From: Varroa destructor
Taxonomy: Eukaryota > Arthropoda > Arachnida > Mesostigmata > Varroidae
Assembly (NCBI RefSeq): GCF_002443255.2
Contig: NW_019211454.1
Location: 22,411,037 to 22,475,036, forward strand
Direction of reading: 5' to 3'
DNA: 64,000 bases
In this document: positions 48,932-61,750 of the stretch, piece after piece
Numbering within the stretch: the stretch's first letter is position 1
Layout: each line of letters opens with the position of its first letter
The notes under the pieces: model-generated
What the model saw: only the letters and a program-made list of their open reading frames with translations
Databases searched by the model: none
Told to the model about the DNA's origin: nothing
Program-made: the position numbers and the translations under genes

Positions 48932-49698
48932 CTTAAAAGTGAACGAGTAGAGTAATAGCTAAAGGCTTGCTTTTCTTCGTGTCGTCAGTTACGAAAGCAA
49001 AAGAGCCAAACAACGTGAAACTCTGAGCGAACAACAGTAAACAGCGATGGACGTTAATGCTGGCTGATTTGCGGCTGCACAGTAGCGACTGATGATCAGT
49101 TTCGATGAGGATGACCGAAGATATCGATGAAGACCCAAAAACACAACTAGTCGATCCCGACTAAGGCAAAACGAACGACATGAGGACGATCTTGAGAGTG
49201 GTTGACCGGCTGTTGCCGATAGTCAGTGCCAATCTATCCGCTACTACCTTGAGAGAAACTCATCTTCTTTGTACGTGCATAGGGTTGCTGTGCCCGTAGG
49301 ACGAAGGCGGACATAGCTGAAGCAATAGTTGAAGGGTCCATCGATCGACAGAAGCCGAAGGGAGTGGCGGGCAGTGGACGCGGAAAGAGATGAACGACTC
49401 ATTTTGTATCACCCAGCGGCTGCGGAAGCGGCGGTGCTCGGAGGTCCCTGGCTGGCGGTCGACGCACCAAGGTCCTCGACAGGACTCAACAACGACAGCT
49501 ACTCCAAAAAGATCGGCAGCGTATAATAAGAGCAGCAGAAAAGGCGACGAACAACAACAACAACGATGGCGACATGAGGAAAGCAAGTATATAAATATAA
49601 GTGCATACAAAGATGCGTCCGAATCGCACTGACCAACATAACAAACACTAAACTGAAGAACAAATCGAGTCGAAATTTAGCCGACAAACGATGCTGCT

Positions 49699-50075
49699 AT
49701 GAAGAAAAACGGGTGCAAATACAGTGGCAAAATCAAAGGCGGCTTTATCCCCATTGGGAATGATGTATCTCTTCGCGATTCATCAAACCATGTAGAAACC
49801 ATGTTGCAGTGCGCCAACCTATGGCTGACTCGTGTATTACAGCTAGATAAACCAGCCTCGGTAGCTTACAGGCAACTTACCTGCCTTACGTCAGACGTCC
49901 AGATACGTACACACACCGGCCTCCGCGGATTCCTACTGCACGCGCTGATTGGTAGTCATTACGCGGTCGTCTTCGTCATCATTGTTCAAATGTATGAAAC
50001 TGGTTTACTGGCGAGCTGTTATGGCGTGTTTCGGCCGCGACTGTTACCGGGCGGTAGCGGCAGGCAGGCAGGCAG
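49699..50075 (+). CDS. Candidate exon, 125 codons, ending at CAG|GTGAGC
   Basis: An ATG at 49699 opens MKKNGCKYSGKIKGGFIPIG. The frame stays open for 125 codons until AGGCAG|GTGAGC, a strong donor (last exon base 50075, phase 2), with TGA immediately inside the intron. Residues 77-100 form a hydrophobic segment (HALIGSHYAVVFVIIVQMYE), a possible membrane helix. The last codons derive from a (GGCA)4 repeat that also creates the donor, so the site may be incidental. A GC-rich CAA/CAG block lies just upstream (49.0-49.65 kb), as might be expected for a 5' UTR. No family is recognised. Confidence 0.3.
49865..49890 (-). promoter_or_regulatory. Perfect consensus splice donor on the minus strand
   Basis: The minus strand contains GGCAG|GTAAGTTGCC, with the full CAG|GTAAGT consensus. 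About 25 codons upstream are open in one frame, with no ATG. It lies antisense to the plus-strand candidate exon, so at most one of the two is likely to be real. Confidence 0.25.
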
Positions 50076-50828
50076 GTGAGCTGGTTTCCCAACCGCAGCA
50101 ACATACGTACATGAGATATTGTAGCACCGCCTTTAATATAATTTTGGTTCTTTCTTTTCCCGATAGCGGTAAAAAGGTGAAGTTTCATAGTAGATGCGTG
50201 ATCTGCTCAAGTATTCTGGATGTACGCGATTTTTGGACATCTGTCTGTTTATCAGTTACGCAATAAAGGCAAGTAGAACGGTGACAGGAGAAACGAAAAA
50301 CGGGCTTGGCTTAGTCGAATGTTAATTCCCATTTTTTTTTATCCATTTAAAGGTATGCTTAGGGTTAGTGATCATAGCAGATATCTACTGTGTAACTAGG
50401 TAGCCTAAAAGTATTTTTTATGATTCATCGATACTCATAAAGAGTCCGTTTAACTTAGGGTTCTTAGATAACGTCCTCTTTATAAGTGACATTCGGTAAT
50501 TATTGGGCTATTAAATTAAAGAAGGACGTAACTGCCCAGAAATACAATAGCTTACCGTTTCGTAAAACATCTGTTGACTGAGACTCAATGGAAGCTACAT
50601 AGGATGCTCGCAGCAAGAAGCGTCATAATACATATAACACGAGCATTCTTCTTTTTGAATACAGGTAATCTGTTTGTTGCGAAATGGATACTTTGGAGGA
50701 AGACCAGTTTCGGAATCGCTTGCTACTCCATTGGAAGTCTAGGATACTCGAAGGAGGCAATTCGATAAGCTGTGCCTTGGGCAGTTATTGCTAAATGTAC
50801 TTTCTATAACGCGCCTATACAATTCGAA

Positions 50829-50960
50829 CGGATAGTGGTCTAGTGGGTTATAGGGCACGCTTATATGACGGGGTTATGCATCCGGACACTTTTCTATATT
50901 CGGCTTCTTCATCCCTTCCGTTCGGTGTTTCCACGGAGACCGAGCCAGCGGTGCCCCACG
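50829..50960 (+). mobile_element. tRNA-like A box and GC-rich body, possible second SINE family
   Basis: CGGATAGTGGTCTAGTGGGTTA is an excellent tRNA A-box region (the form used by tRNA-Glu and many SINE heads), followed by GCACGCTTATATGACGGGG where an anticodon arm would be. The B box is eroded. The following GC-rich stretch (CGGTGTTTCCACGGAGACC and on to about 51050) differs from the body of family 1, so this may be a separate family. No second copy was found in the window. Confidence 0.35.
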
Positions 50961-51050
50961 GTGGAACACACAGGAGTACCCCAGCTACTTAGATGAGACA
51001 AGGCGCATTGGCAGTGCCGTTCATCTCAAAACCAGAAGCAGCCACATCAG

Positions 51051-54000
51051 CGTTAACATAAAGCTTGATCTATATCCGAAATAAATCTAAATTTGAACGC
51101 AGAAGAAAGAAGAGCTTAATCCGAGTTCGATCGGGATATCGACCGCAGTTCGGTCGAGCGAAAAAAACCGAATGAAAAGAAGTAATCGACTAGCAACTGT
51201 AACCGCGGTAGCATAGCATCGGTAGCTGATAACCTGCGCGTTTGGATTGGTCAGCCAACGACCGACGAGAGTTTGTCGTCGCCGCCCGCCTCTTTGAGCT
51301 GTGCTCATGTGTGTATGTGACTTCCGTGCTTAAATGCTGCTATCTGGTTTGACGATTCTTCTTTTAGAACCGATATGTCCAGGCGACACTTAGTTCCATT
51401 GAATCCAGCTTTCTTACCACTTCAAGTCGACGTGGCTTGCGACGTTTGCCAGTGAATCTCCTTCGTTCTTTTGTGCCATTTTCGTTGGACTGCTCACTCC
51501 CAGCGTGCGAAGTGTGTGATACTTGTTGAATCGAAGTTTTGGTTACACGACCCTTCTGGACGGCTTGTGGCGGCCGACTGTCGAAAGCCTGCCACAAACG
51601 CGAAGCAGCGTTGCCTTAACTAGTTGCAGGCTATCTGTGGCGTCGACTCGGCAGACGTACTGATCCGGCTAATTCTGAGCAATGGCGAAATCACCTAAGG
51701 CGGTAGATCTCTCCGGCTAAAGCGCGTTCTTAGCGCACTCACACGCTCTCACTAGCGTTAGATTGCAAGCTAAATCACTTTAAAGGATATGCTACAGTTG
51801 TGCGCTTCGTACTTTGAAACTAATTCTATGGCGTTACTTGTCACGCCATTTCGAACGCTGAAATGAATGCAGCCGCTCGTCTGATACTGATCTATGCGAA
51901 ATTACAAACGCATCGGAATTATTAGAGGGTGACAAATGCTAAAGGTCAATGAACGTCGCTGTAGACAGAGATTTCTATCGGCAACGCGGTAAACAGGTGT
52001 TTTTTTTCTAATCGCTTTTAGGAGCACTCAACGCATTACTTCGATGATCGCATAAAAATGATTTAATAATCCTATTTACGTACCGGGTGGCAGTTGCCGT
52101 TCGACGTGTACAGCGTCCTTGGAGTCTATGAAAGCGTTTTTTTGTATACGCTTTTGACCCGAGTGTCCTTTGGTAAAACCAAGTCTACGCATAGAAGTAG
52201 AACAAACCGGGACGCTTTCGCCATGAACGCAGACAAAAATCTAACATAGTATAGGGTGCATGCTAACGTTGAATTTTATTTTACGAATTAAAAACAATAA
52301 CAATAATATCATGACACTAGATTTGCATGTTAGACAATGGCTGCGTATGCTGTACGGTATGAAATCGCCGCAAAAAGGAATTGCGTCATGTCAACAAGCA
52401 AATGTTACGCCTCTTGAGCGTCGCTTATTGGAAACACTTTTTGTCGGGCTTAAACAATAGAAGTAGCAAACCCAATCCGAACTGACGTGCGAAGGTATCT
52501 GACAGCCAGTGTAGCTCAATGATGAATCTATATCGTACAGTTAGATGATAATTGTTAAACACGTCGTATCTCGTTATTGCATCGTGAATATATTTCGAAG
52601 AAGTACTTAGTCCGCTCGTTTGTTGTAGGGCCGCGTTTTCGTTCATTTTCGTTATGGCTAGAAAAATTGCCGAGTACTTCATCACGCCCGTTTCGAAATA
52701 ATTCTGTCCCCTGAGCTGTCTTTAGCGCGCATGTTTGAACTTGAAAAAAAGAACCAGGTGTTATGTTAATTGAAGTTTATATTCGATTGTCCGTCCGCTT
52801 GTTGCCACCATTTACTTGACCTATAAAGCTTATTATATTGTGTATGAAATAATTGTATTATTTATGCTCATCACCGTTTTCACGGGAGGCATCTTCCCGT
52901 GCTTCAACTTTCAATTGTCAGAACTATTTTCAAGTGGTTACTTTGTGCCATCTTAAAACTAACAAGCAAACTCGTAATTTTTACCCGACGGTGCTTCAGT
53001 CGGGTTAGTATTCAAACGCGATTTTATTAAGTGTCTATTACGATGGCGTCGTAATAAGAAAAATTCTAAAAGATGCTAATAAATTCGCTTGCTGCAACAC
53101 TCGATGATACCATTATTACTCTTATTATTATTATTATTATTGCGAATTTTGTAAACTAAAATATACGATAGCAATGGCCGTCTTCTAACTATACGTAGTT
53201 ATCAATTCGTTAATGGACCATTCTAGAAGTCTGCCGAACAAATAATCTAGAAGAACGAAACGAGTCACACGATCTTCCAAGTGAGTACGTTTCGAACTTT
53301 TAGCCAGTAACGGCTATGTATCGCGTAAAGCTCTACCGTACGAAGTTCAAAATGGTTCGTTAAAAAATTCATATCGCTATATCAATTTAAGGGGTTGGTA
53401 CAGGGATAAGGGTGCCTTTTCAGCCAGGCCCCGTTCGGCCAAACCTATCCGCTGCTATCGACAGCCATCAGCAACTTAGGCATTTCAGACTATTGGACCA
53501 TTTAAGATTAATCAACCTGTATTAGCAGCCTACTATATAGCTGTGCTTAATTTTCCTGATGTTACATCGACTCAAACAGAAAGGACATTGTATTGTTAAC
53601 AATTGTTTTAAGATTTTTCCTGCGATTTGTCACACTGTCAGAAATTGGTAGGTCTTCGAGTGGGATCAGTCACGTCATTTTTCCGTTATCCGAACACGCA
53701 GAGTGCACCGAGCTATCATTACTGTCTATGGCAGCGGTTCTTCAGATGCGACGAGGAAAAGTCATAGCTAAGCTTTAGCTATACAGGCAGGGAAATTTGC
53801 TTACCGACAGCTAGGGTGCACGTGTAGGAACTGAACGCTGGCTGTCTGTGATGGCTGGGCTAGTGCACACATGCCCACTGTGTTAGACCTAGCAAAACTC
53901 GCCTGGCCAGCTATTCGCTTTTGATGGACGCTGCGGGCACATACATAAGTCGTACGTTAGAACTTTCAACTCTGCTTGTTGCAATCATTCACAAAAAAAT

Positions 54001-54814
54001 ATCGAAATAAGTATCGTAGCAAGTTGTTTTCGTCAGCGCTTAGGCGTAGTGATCGATGCAGGTAAATGTGTAGCTTCCACCGTCAACAACAACAACAGTT
54101 CTACTAACAACATCGCGCAATATAAGCGCAGATTTTCGTTAGACGGAAATTTCAACACTGAATATTGAGCGTGCTACTTTGATAGCGCTTGGGTCTATTC
54201 CGATAAGTGATCCGACGTTAATGAACACGTTATCTAGATACGACCAGTGTGCCGTATAAGAACAGTATCGTGGATAATGACTAAGTGACGCCTTCATTTA
54301 GTCAAGAGAAACAATTATGAGTAAGCATATACATATATATATGCGTTGTGGAAAGTGTGTTAATATTATCAAAATATATCAAATAATATCAAGACGCGAT
54401 TTTTCATCTTGTTGAACGTGCCAGTTCTAGGCAAAATGATTGTTTAGCACGCCTTGTGTCGTCGGACCGCCATTATGCATACGTTTCTTCAATTCGAAAC
54501 TCGTCAATCTATTTGTTATATCATAAAGAAGTTTTCCAACTTGCAAAATAATCAGAATGCGCATCCAGGCTGTAGAGACCTATGCAGCCTTCAAAAGGCT
54601 CCATCACGCGGCAGGCAGACTCTGAGATCAGTTGCTGTGCGTAGTCGACATACTAACGTCAACATAATCGACTCCCGACAACGTCGCATCCTCCACTAGA
54701 TTTTTTGCTTTACTCTATAGGGTGCGGCGATACGTCTTCAAGATACCGCGCTACATGTCTGAACAATAAATAAACTAAGGTATAATTAAACAATTGCGGC
54801 CTAAAACATAGACA
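51051..54814. other. Stretch without supported gene
   Basis: A (TTA)n run is at 53121-53141. No coding family, RNA or mobile element was recognised. A small CAA run is at about 54084-54098. Minus-strand frames at 51087-51308 and 51364-51597 are Arg/Lys-rich without a motif. Confidence 0.55.
53121..53141. repeat. (TTA)7 microsatellite
   Basis: Seven TTA-type units follow CATTATTACTC. There is no gene context. Confidence 0.9.
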
Positions 54815-55108
54815 ATGGACAAGAGAAAACGGTTCTGTAAACAAGCCTTAATGTCCAGACGACATCAGAATTGTAACAACGTTCAAGTTACGGACAACCG
54901 TTCAACACGTACGCAACATTGCCTTGACGAGACGATACAGCTGGACATTAAAACATACTTAACGGTTTTACGTTACCATCCAACTACCTTGTTACCAAGA
55001 CCCTTGAAGATTACAGCTATTTTTTCCAATCAAGACAAAGACCAGCTGAACTGCCTACAGCTTATGAACCATGCTTCATATAAGAGAACCCCTATGTTTC
55101 GAGTTCTA

Positions 55109-55256
55109 CGTCCGGCATCGCTGTTAGATATTCCATCGGATGGCTGGCTCCAAGCACGAAGCGAAGAGTGATTATACCCTGATTTAAACCTAGGCTACGA
55201 TGGGTCCCTAAGGCTAGCAGGCAAACACTTTACCCATCAGACTATCACGAGGAACC
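55109..55256 (-). mobile_element. tRNA-derived SINE, family 1, copy B
   Basis: On the minus strand the head reads CCTCGTGATAGTCTGATGGG, then GTGTTTGCCTGCTAGCCTTA, aligning with CCTCGTGTGATGGTCTAGTG and GTACTGGCATGCTAATCTTG of the copy at 17.3 kb. The body, CTTCGCTTCGTGCTTGGAGC followed by TAACAGCGATGCCGGACG, aligns with CTTTGTTTCGTGCTGGGAGC and CAACAGTGATGTTAAGCG of that copy. The B box is degraded. The element covers the end of a 118-codon plus-strand frame (54815-55171), which argues that this frame is not a gene. Confidence 0.55.
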
Positions 55257-57140
55257 AACAGCATCCCAACGGCCAGTTATCAAGTCAAGTAAACTTGCAT
55301 TATAGAATCGCGCTGAGAGTAAGTTAAGTGGATATCAAAGCTAAGGTTTTGTCCTGAACTTGATGTCTGTGTAATTTCATAATAACACTGCTAAATTGCA
55401 TTCGGGAAGTCGAGGCGCACATCTGCAAATCGTCATGCTTTGCCCTTCAATTAGAATAGCTACAGTGGCCAGACCTATGATACCAGGCTCGTAGACACAC
55501 AGTGAGGTTTAGCCTATACTAGTTCATCAGTCTCATTTGGATTAATAGACGGTCATTAGAGATATCGCTTATAAACCACCCTGAGAGCCATATCACTTGC
55601 AAGCCTATGGAAATGGAACCTTAATAGTTTTCCTAATAAGCGTCTATATGATTCTTCTGGGCAATAGCCTTGTACTATGCAAATGAATATACATACAGTC
55701 TTCACTCGCGTGTTGCAGCGTGAAAAAATTAACATTGATCTCAGCACGTTTTTCAAAAATCGGTTGTCATAAAAGGTACTCTCTACAGCTGTTTGAAGGC
55801 TTATTTCAATACACAATATCTATCTTTATTTATATAATATCAACAGCAATAAATCGGATCTGAAAACTACCCAGTACATTGATACCGCAGGCACCGCATC
55901 AATAAACAATGATATTACCACAGGGAACGTCGAAGTATATTTATACGAATTTGTCATACAAGAGCGAATTGTTCTTTAGGCACACCTAAATAAGATAAGG
56001 AGGCTCAAAGTAATCAGAGATTAGGTTAAATTCGAGTAGGCAGGTTTAATTTGTAATTTTCCAATTCAATTGATTCTATCGCTAATATTAGACTAAGGTT
56101 GCTGTTGCTGGATAATTACATTCGTCGCTGCGTCGATATGGGGCCCTAGCAGTGATCCCCACTTGAATGAGTTTTAGGACAACAGTAGGTAGGCCACAAT
56201 AGCGCTTCACTCGCGGCAGGCTTGGGTGCGGTAAGCATACATCACCACGTATGAAGCTAGTCAACAGGCAATTTACGGGGCATTATTATCTATTCGCTTG
56301 TTGCCTCGGTGAAAAAGACTGTCTATTGCTTTTCAATAGTCCACTGCTAATCTATAGTAGAGGGACCAAAAATAATTAGTCAACCTCAGCCACAACGGCT
56401 GCGTTCCACTCAATAGCCAGCAACTTATAGAAGCGTCACGAGGTGCATCACTGACACCAGCGAGTGATCAACAGAAACAATGATAAGAAAGTATCGAATA
56501 TTAAACAGACGGTATACCTCGTTTAACGGAGAAAAATTAATGACTACTATGGTACGGGAGGCAAGTCCATCGGAACAAAGACTATTACCAAATATTTATG
56601 AAGAACGAGCGATGATTACTAAAATAAAGAATAGGCATCAAACGAAAGAATAGAGGTTGTGATAGAGAGAAAGTAACAGTAGGAAATTCATATGTGAAGC
56701 CATAAATTGTCCGGCACCATAGGGGAGACTGCGCTAAGGTAAACCACCTCATAGGGTCGAACTAGGACAGTAAATGTACCGTAATTATTAGACTTTGCGG
56801 TGGATAAAGCCTAATTTTGATTATCGTGTTTTGCGGTACCGTTCAGAAAACGTGTGTTCTGTAGAACTGGCAGCGATGTGCCAACGGCTTAAACCGTTTG
56901 GATATCGAACGTCGTCAAAGGTTATACTTATTAAATATATCTCATAATTCACACAAATAGAATACATATAATGCGGAAACTTTTGGTCGACTGATCAATC
57001 AAAATAACAGGAAATATTCGTGAGTTTTAGACTCTACGAAGCTAGTTCGACAAATTCCCATGAAAATTTTACATAATATATATAATGCACCATCATGTCC
57101 ATAGTGTGGACACGGCAGATTTGTTGTTCGGTGATCATTT
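55257..57140. other. Stretch without supported gene
   Basis: This is AT-rich DNA with no recognised element, RNA or coding signal. Confidence 0.6.
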
Positions 57141-58560
57141 ACCTATAACTACTTATATATATAAATAGTACAAAATGAAAAATTTCTCTCGTGTGAGCCT
57201 TCGAGGCCATTAACGTGCCGTGGTAGTGACGCTGGTCGTTGTTGCTGACGCTCATGCTTCTCTGGCCATCGTTGTCGGCGCTGCAGTAATCTGAGAAAGG
57301 ACTTCGTGACCACCAAGCAGGGTGGATCGCGGTCTCGGCATCGTCTCAACAATAGACGCCATCGAACCAGATAGCTAGTAAGTTGAGAAAGCCTATCTAT
57401 GTAAAGCTGATCGGTTCGGTGGCCAGGGCAGCAATCATCACCACATTATTTCTCCGCTCGGATCGTCGAACGTATTCTGGTCCGATCTATGACGAAAGAC
57501 AATTCAGGAGTATCTCTTGCCACCGATAGGCCGCTGCCGACGTTACAACAAGTATGATAGCACTGTCGACAGACAGGCGGACGGTAGCTTCCCTGACTGG
57601 CTAGCTTGATGGTTGCTCCATGACCGGCCGACTCGACGCCGTGAAGCTCACGACGATCGCGGCGGCGGCGGCGGCGGCGGCAAGGCTAAGCACGATGATG
57701 GTGCATCGCGCCGCTAACGGGCCCGCCGTTACCTCGATGAGTTTGTACTTGGTGTTACCGCTGCCGCTGCTGCTGCTGCCACCGTACCACCGTTTGGGGA
57801 TCCCATCGCTGCCAGTGCTCCCGTGTTACGCCGGCCCAGCAGCACCGTCACCCGTTAATATCATCTCTTCGCGTGTATTTAACGACTTGCCGATTTGTGA
57901 AAAACCATGATACTGAAACCTACTGCTCATCGCGCTATCTGCCTCTAAAGAGAATCACCATGCCTCATGGTGTATATGCGTGCATGCATACAGATACACG
58001 GCTGCCGTGCGCTATATGCCAATTTGACCTGAACCTCTTTTAATTCTTACACATACGGTTGAATGCCGTCAGATGATATTAAAAATTTCATCAAAAACTA
58101 TAGTTAACCGGACGCACGCCTATTATGGGTCACTGTCATATTTAACGACCTGCCGTCATCGAATAAGTGAGATCCTGAAAAGGCGGTATTATCACAAGGT
58201 CATCGCGTCGTCATCAAACTTTTCGCCGCCGCGTATAATAACAGTAGAACATTATCAGCAGGAGCTATAATAATAACTGCAGCAATAGCAATGGCGGTAG
58301 AACAACAACAACAACATAGGCGGTGACGATAGCGGCGCCATCGTCGTGATGTCTTTGAAGATGAGCGGGACGCCCCATCATCCCAGCTCTTTGGCCCGCT
58401 TCACAGTGATGCCAATGATGATGACAAGATATTCTTATTAATGTTCCATAGACCCTGCTTCTCTTGTCGAATAATTTGTAGCAATTCACTCCAACGCCAA
58501 GCTGATGCTTCTCTACTACTAGTGTTGTCCTATCAGCCATCAATTGCTGACATTATCCGT
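57141..58560. other. GC-rich GGC/CAG patch, possible exon or UTR
   Basis: GC content is raised and CAG, GGC and CAA triplets abound, with (GGC)7 at 57661-57681. On the plus strand an ATG at 57620 opens 96 codons containing an Ala run and the Leu-rich LPLPLLLLPP. On the minus strand an ATG near 57805 opens MGSPNGGTVAAAAAAAV and meets a GAG|GTAACG donor-like site near 57737. Both strands are open because of composition, so neither is claimed as coding. Confidence 0.3.
57661..57681 (+). repeat. (GGC)7 trinucleotide repeat
   Basis: Seven uninterrupted GGC units inside a GC-rich patch, encoding Ala in the open 57620-57910 plus frame. Confidence 0.9.
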
Positions 58561-59673
58561 AGGTTCATTTAGGCCATCCGCCCTATCCGATAATTCTGTT
58601 CATTTGATTGGCTTAGCTGATCCGGCTACATTGCTGCATCGCTCAGAATTAAGGAACTCATGAAGTCATAAAACGATTTGTTTTCCACATGCATATATAT
58701 AATGTACAAGTGTCACATGCGCCGCCTCTATGTTTCGTTTTTATTACCTTCATATCGTTAAAGACAGCTTCTTTCAATTACCGTTCGTCTATATTGTGAT
58801 GCTGATGATGATGAGAATAACATTGCTATCCCAAGAAAAAAAATCCGTCTAACAACATCCATACTCGGCTAAACCTTGAGTGACCTAAGTGGCTTAATTA
58901 TCTTGCCAGAAGACAAAGGGCTGCTTTACTGAAGCAGTTTTTCCCTTACACTTATTAGAAACACTAAACGGGAAAATCTTCGTACGATACCTGTGGCTAT
59001 TTCGATTATTTCCAAGCATGGAACTTCAAATGTTGACGCGTAATGTGTAGCATCAATATATTGTATATAAGTTACGAATCTATATAAATGATGTGCTGGG
59101 ACATAAATGGACATCGAATCAACATTTAGTGTTGTGCACACGGCTGTTTTTATTTTTGAAGAGATTTTCGAGCGTGGTAACAAACGGTAATATATACATT
59201 TTTATGAAACTCTGCTTTGAGCTGTCGACTATATCTGTACTAGCGTTTCGTGTTTCAACTAACGTACATCTCCTTCGCATTATGAGCGCATTTTCCTTCG
59301 CCGTGCATTATACTTGCGTCTCTTATTATCGGCCACATCTCACAGTTGCTCTATCTAGGGGTGTTTTTTTCTGGATCTGGGATAGAATAGGGAAATCGCT
59401 TGAAGGGGAGACCTGGAAGGGAACTCATTTCTCCTATTTCCCATGGAGATCAACTGTTGGTAACCTTCAATGCCGGAGGCACCGTAACCCACAAAAAAAC
59501 GAGTGAGCCCCGATCTCCGTATCAATACGATAATCACCACTATGTTTATGGACATTAACATAGCAACAATAGTTTCGGTGATTACTATGATTTGCCACTA
59601 TTTGTGTCTAATTCAACTGTACGCGTATGAGTAGCAATAGTAAAAGGGGCCAAAGTATATAGGTTCTTTGAAC
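58561..59673. other. Stretch without supported gene
   Basis: A 137-codon plus-strand frame (59093-59506) has no ATG at its start and no motif. Nothing else was recognised. Confidence 0.55.
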
Positions 59674-59774
59674 ATGGCCTTGTTCGAGAAAGAGAGAGAG
59701 AGCACTCACGGCCGTCTGTCGATGAAAATGATGAATGCCAGCAGAAAGGCAGAGAAGGAAGAAGCTTGCTTCAG
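59674..59774 (+). CDS. Candidate first coding exon ending at CAG|GTAAAT
   Basis: The ATG at 59674, in a favourable AACATGGCC context, opens MALFEKERESTHGRLS and continues to KAEKEEACF. The exon ends at TTCAG|GTAAAT (last base 59774, phase 2), with TAA directly inside the intron. An in-frame TAA lies 36 nt upstream, so this is the first ATG. Part of the Glu/Arg-rich sequence comes from a (GA)n repeat. A possible 45-nt intron (59775-59819) ends in TTTGTTGCTGCTAG. Splicing it gives a 106-residue product whose C-terminal half is Leu/Phe/Ser-rich and ends at 60039. Alternatively the next exon lies further right. No family is recognised. Confidence 0.3.
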
Positions 59775-59819
59775 GTAAATGAAATACTTGTTAGTTTAAT
59801 GTGATTTTGTTGCTGCTAG

Positions 59820-60039
59820 CCAAAAGCTGTCCTCTTCATGGAAGCTTCCTTGTTTGCTAATATTGCTTCCACTGATGTTGGAATCGATCCGGCCACTTCT
59901 TCCCACTCTAGTTTATTATCGCTTCCCTTCCTTTCTGTTTTTTCTATCCTTTTCACGCCTCGCTTCGCTGCTACCGGGCCTTTTGGTATCAGTGCGCGAC
60001 TTCACGCTGTCCTGCACTTGTTGTTTACCATCGTTATGA
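59820..60039 (+). CDS. Possible exon 2 joined through a 45-nt intron
   Basis: Joined in phase 2 to 59674-59774, this frame reads QKLSSSWKLPCLLILLPLML, then more Leu/Phe/Ser-rich sequence, and ends at TGA 60037-60039. The overlapping 176-codon frame at 59838-60368, the longest in the window, starts with an ATG (MEASLFANIAS), has hydrophobic stretches near residues 25-65 and an Arg/Ser patch near residues 105-120. That frame could be used instead if transcription starts downstream. Neither frame resembles a known family. Confidence 0.15.
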
Positions 60040-60368
60040 GCACTCATTCGTTCACCAAGCTGATAGGTACTAAATTGACATCAATCTTTTTGAGTCAAGC
60101 TCTAAAAACATGGCTCGGCCTGTCAGCAGCCGAGAATTACGAGCGTGTTTGCCGCCGGCGTTGCCACCGCAGCAGCGGCAGCAGCAGAAGTCGTCATCAT
60201 TTGACACTGTTTTCTTTGTTGTCCTACCACCCTCTAACAAAGTGCGGTGCAGGTATACAAAAAGTCTTATCACTCAGAGCTGGCCTAGTTGACCGCTCAG
60301 AACACCAATTTATCTTGTTACATCAAGCACAACCGAGATGCGTTAGACCATCTTACTTAATTACCTAG

Positions 60369-61450
60369 CTCTATACCACAGCTAGTTCTTTAAAATGTTT
60401 CAGTAACTAGCCTAGAAATCAGCTTGCGCGTTTATAGTTCTATCGGTTTCTAGACACTTTACCATTATCATTTGTCATTCTTTCCAAATCTAAAGGCATC
60501 TTTGCCTAAGTCGTATAATATACCCGTTCTATTTTATATAGAAATATTTATGAAGGCGGCGGAACCAGTTACGTCTACAGTTCTTCTGCTTGAAAAAGGT
60601 CCATATTGACGCGGTTGCTTATACCACTGCATAACACCCGACTGTGGCGTAGCAGCCCGTTCCTTCTTTTCGTCGTCTTTGAAAGCTCCTAGAAACTCTA
60701 TCTTTCCTTTTTATTGGCCAAATTACTGGCTGGTTCCAGGGTTCCCGTCTATAATATGTACCATATAGTATTCAAAGCAAGCCGATATTTTTGTATCTGA
60801 TATCTTTAAAAAAAATTACATTTTCATAAAGAGATCGTTGATACGAGGATGTGTTTATCAAGGAACATAGTGCCTATTATTTTTTGGAGAAATAATATGT
60901 GGCCGACAAAAGACCCAATTCGCTTAATCAGTCACAGTAGTGAAAATGCGTAATTTGACCGAATTCATTTCACCAAAAAAGACGCAAAAGTAAATTTCAA
61001 TCACGACACAAAAACTTCTTGTACCTCTCCTTTATGCCTGCTCACCTAAAATAGGTTTTGCGCTGTCTGCCAGCCTAGGTACGTACCTATCTAGACAATA
61101 ATAGTCCGAAGCAACTGTTGGTAATCCAGTCGAACCGCTGGATCAGGCAGCGGTCAGTCGATCTGTTATGCACCTTCAGCTTCTTCCCACCTTCGGATCG
61201 ATATCCGGAGAAAGATCGCATTAAAAACGTCTTAGAGAGAGTAACGCCGATGGCGAGAAGCAGACATTTTAGAGAGTTCCGCCTAACAATAACCATGTAA
61301 ATACATCTTGGTATGAACAGACGCACTAAGCTAGATGATAGCTATATAGGCATGCGGAGGAAAGAACTCATCTATAGGACTGTGTATAGTTCTAGCTACA
61401 TTTATGTACATAACTCTAATATCTTAAATTGGGTTTTTACCATTGAGACA
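60369..61450. other. Stretch without supported gene
   Basis: No family, RNA or repeat was recognised. Two overlapping opposite-strand frames of 60-79 codons at 61087-61326 are composition effects. Confidence 0.6.
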
Positions 61451-61750
61451 GAATGGGTCAGCGAATAACCGATGTAGAGCGAAGCGCGCAGGTACCGATG
61501 ATTGCCAGCATTGTGCCGATGCTGATACTACCAACTGGTGTTGCTGGCGTTATAAACGCTGATGTAGATCCAGAATGATTTGGTGGCGACCGTGGCCTAA
61601 AGTGTGCCCAGTAGAGAAAAATGCCCAAAAGCATAGCCAGATATGCTATAGAACAAGGGCACAAAACAGAGAGCGAAATTGACCAGACTAAACGACTGTT
61701 TCGATGATGACGATGATTACGACAAGATATCCTTGTTTGTATTAGACCAC

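Noticed and set aside
54815..55171. 118-codon ATG frame on the plus strand as a gene
   Set aside because: Its last third lies inside a SINE copy on the opposite strand, its length is within chance expectation and no domain is visible.
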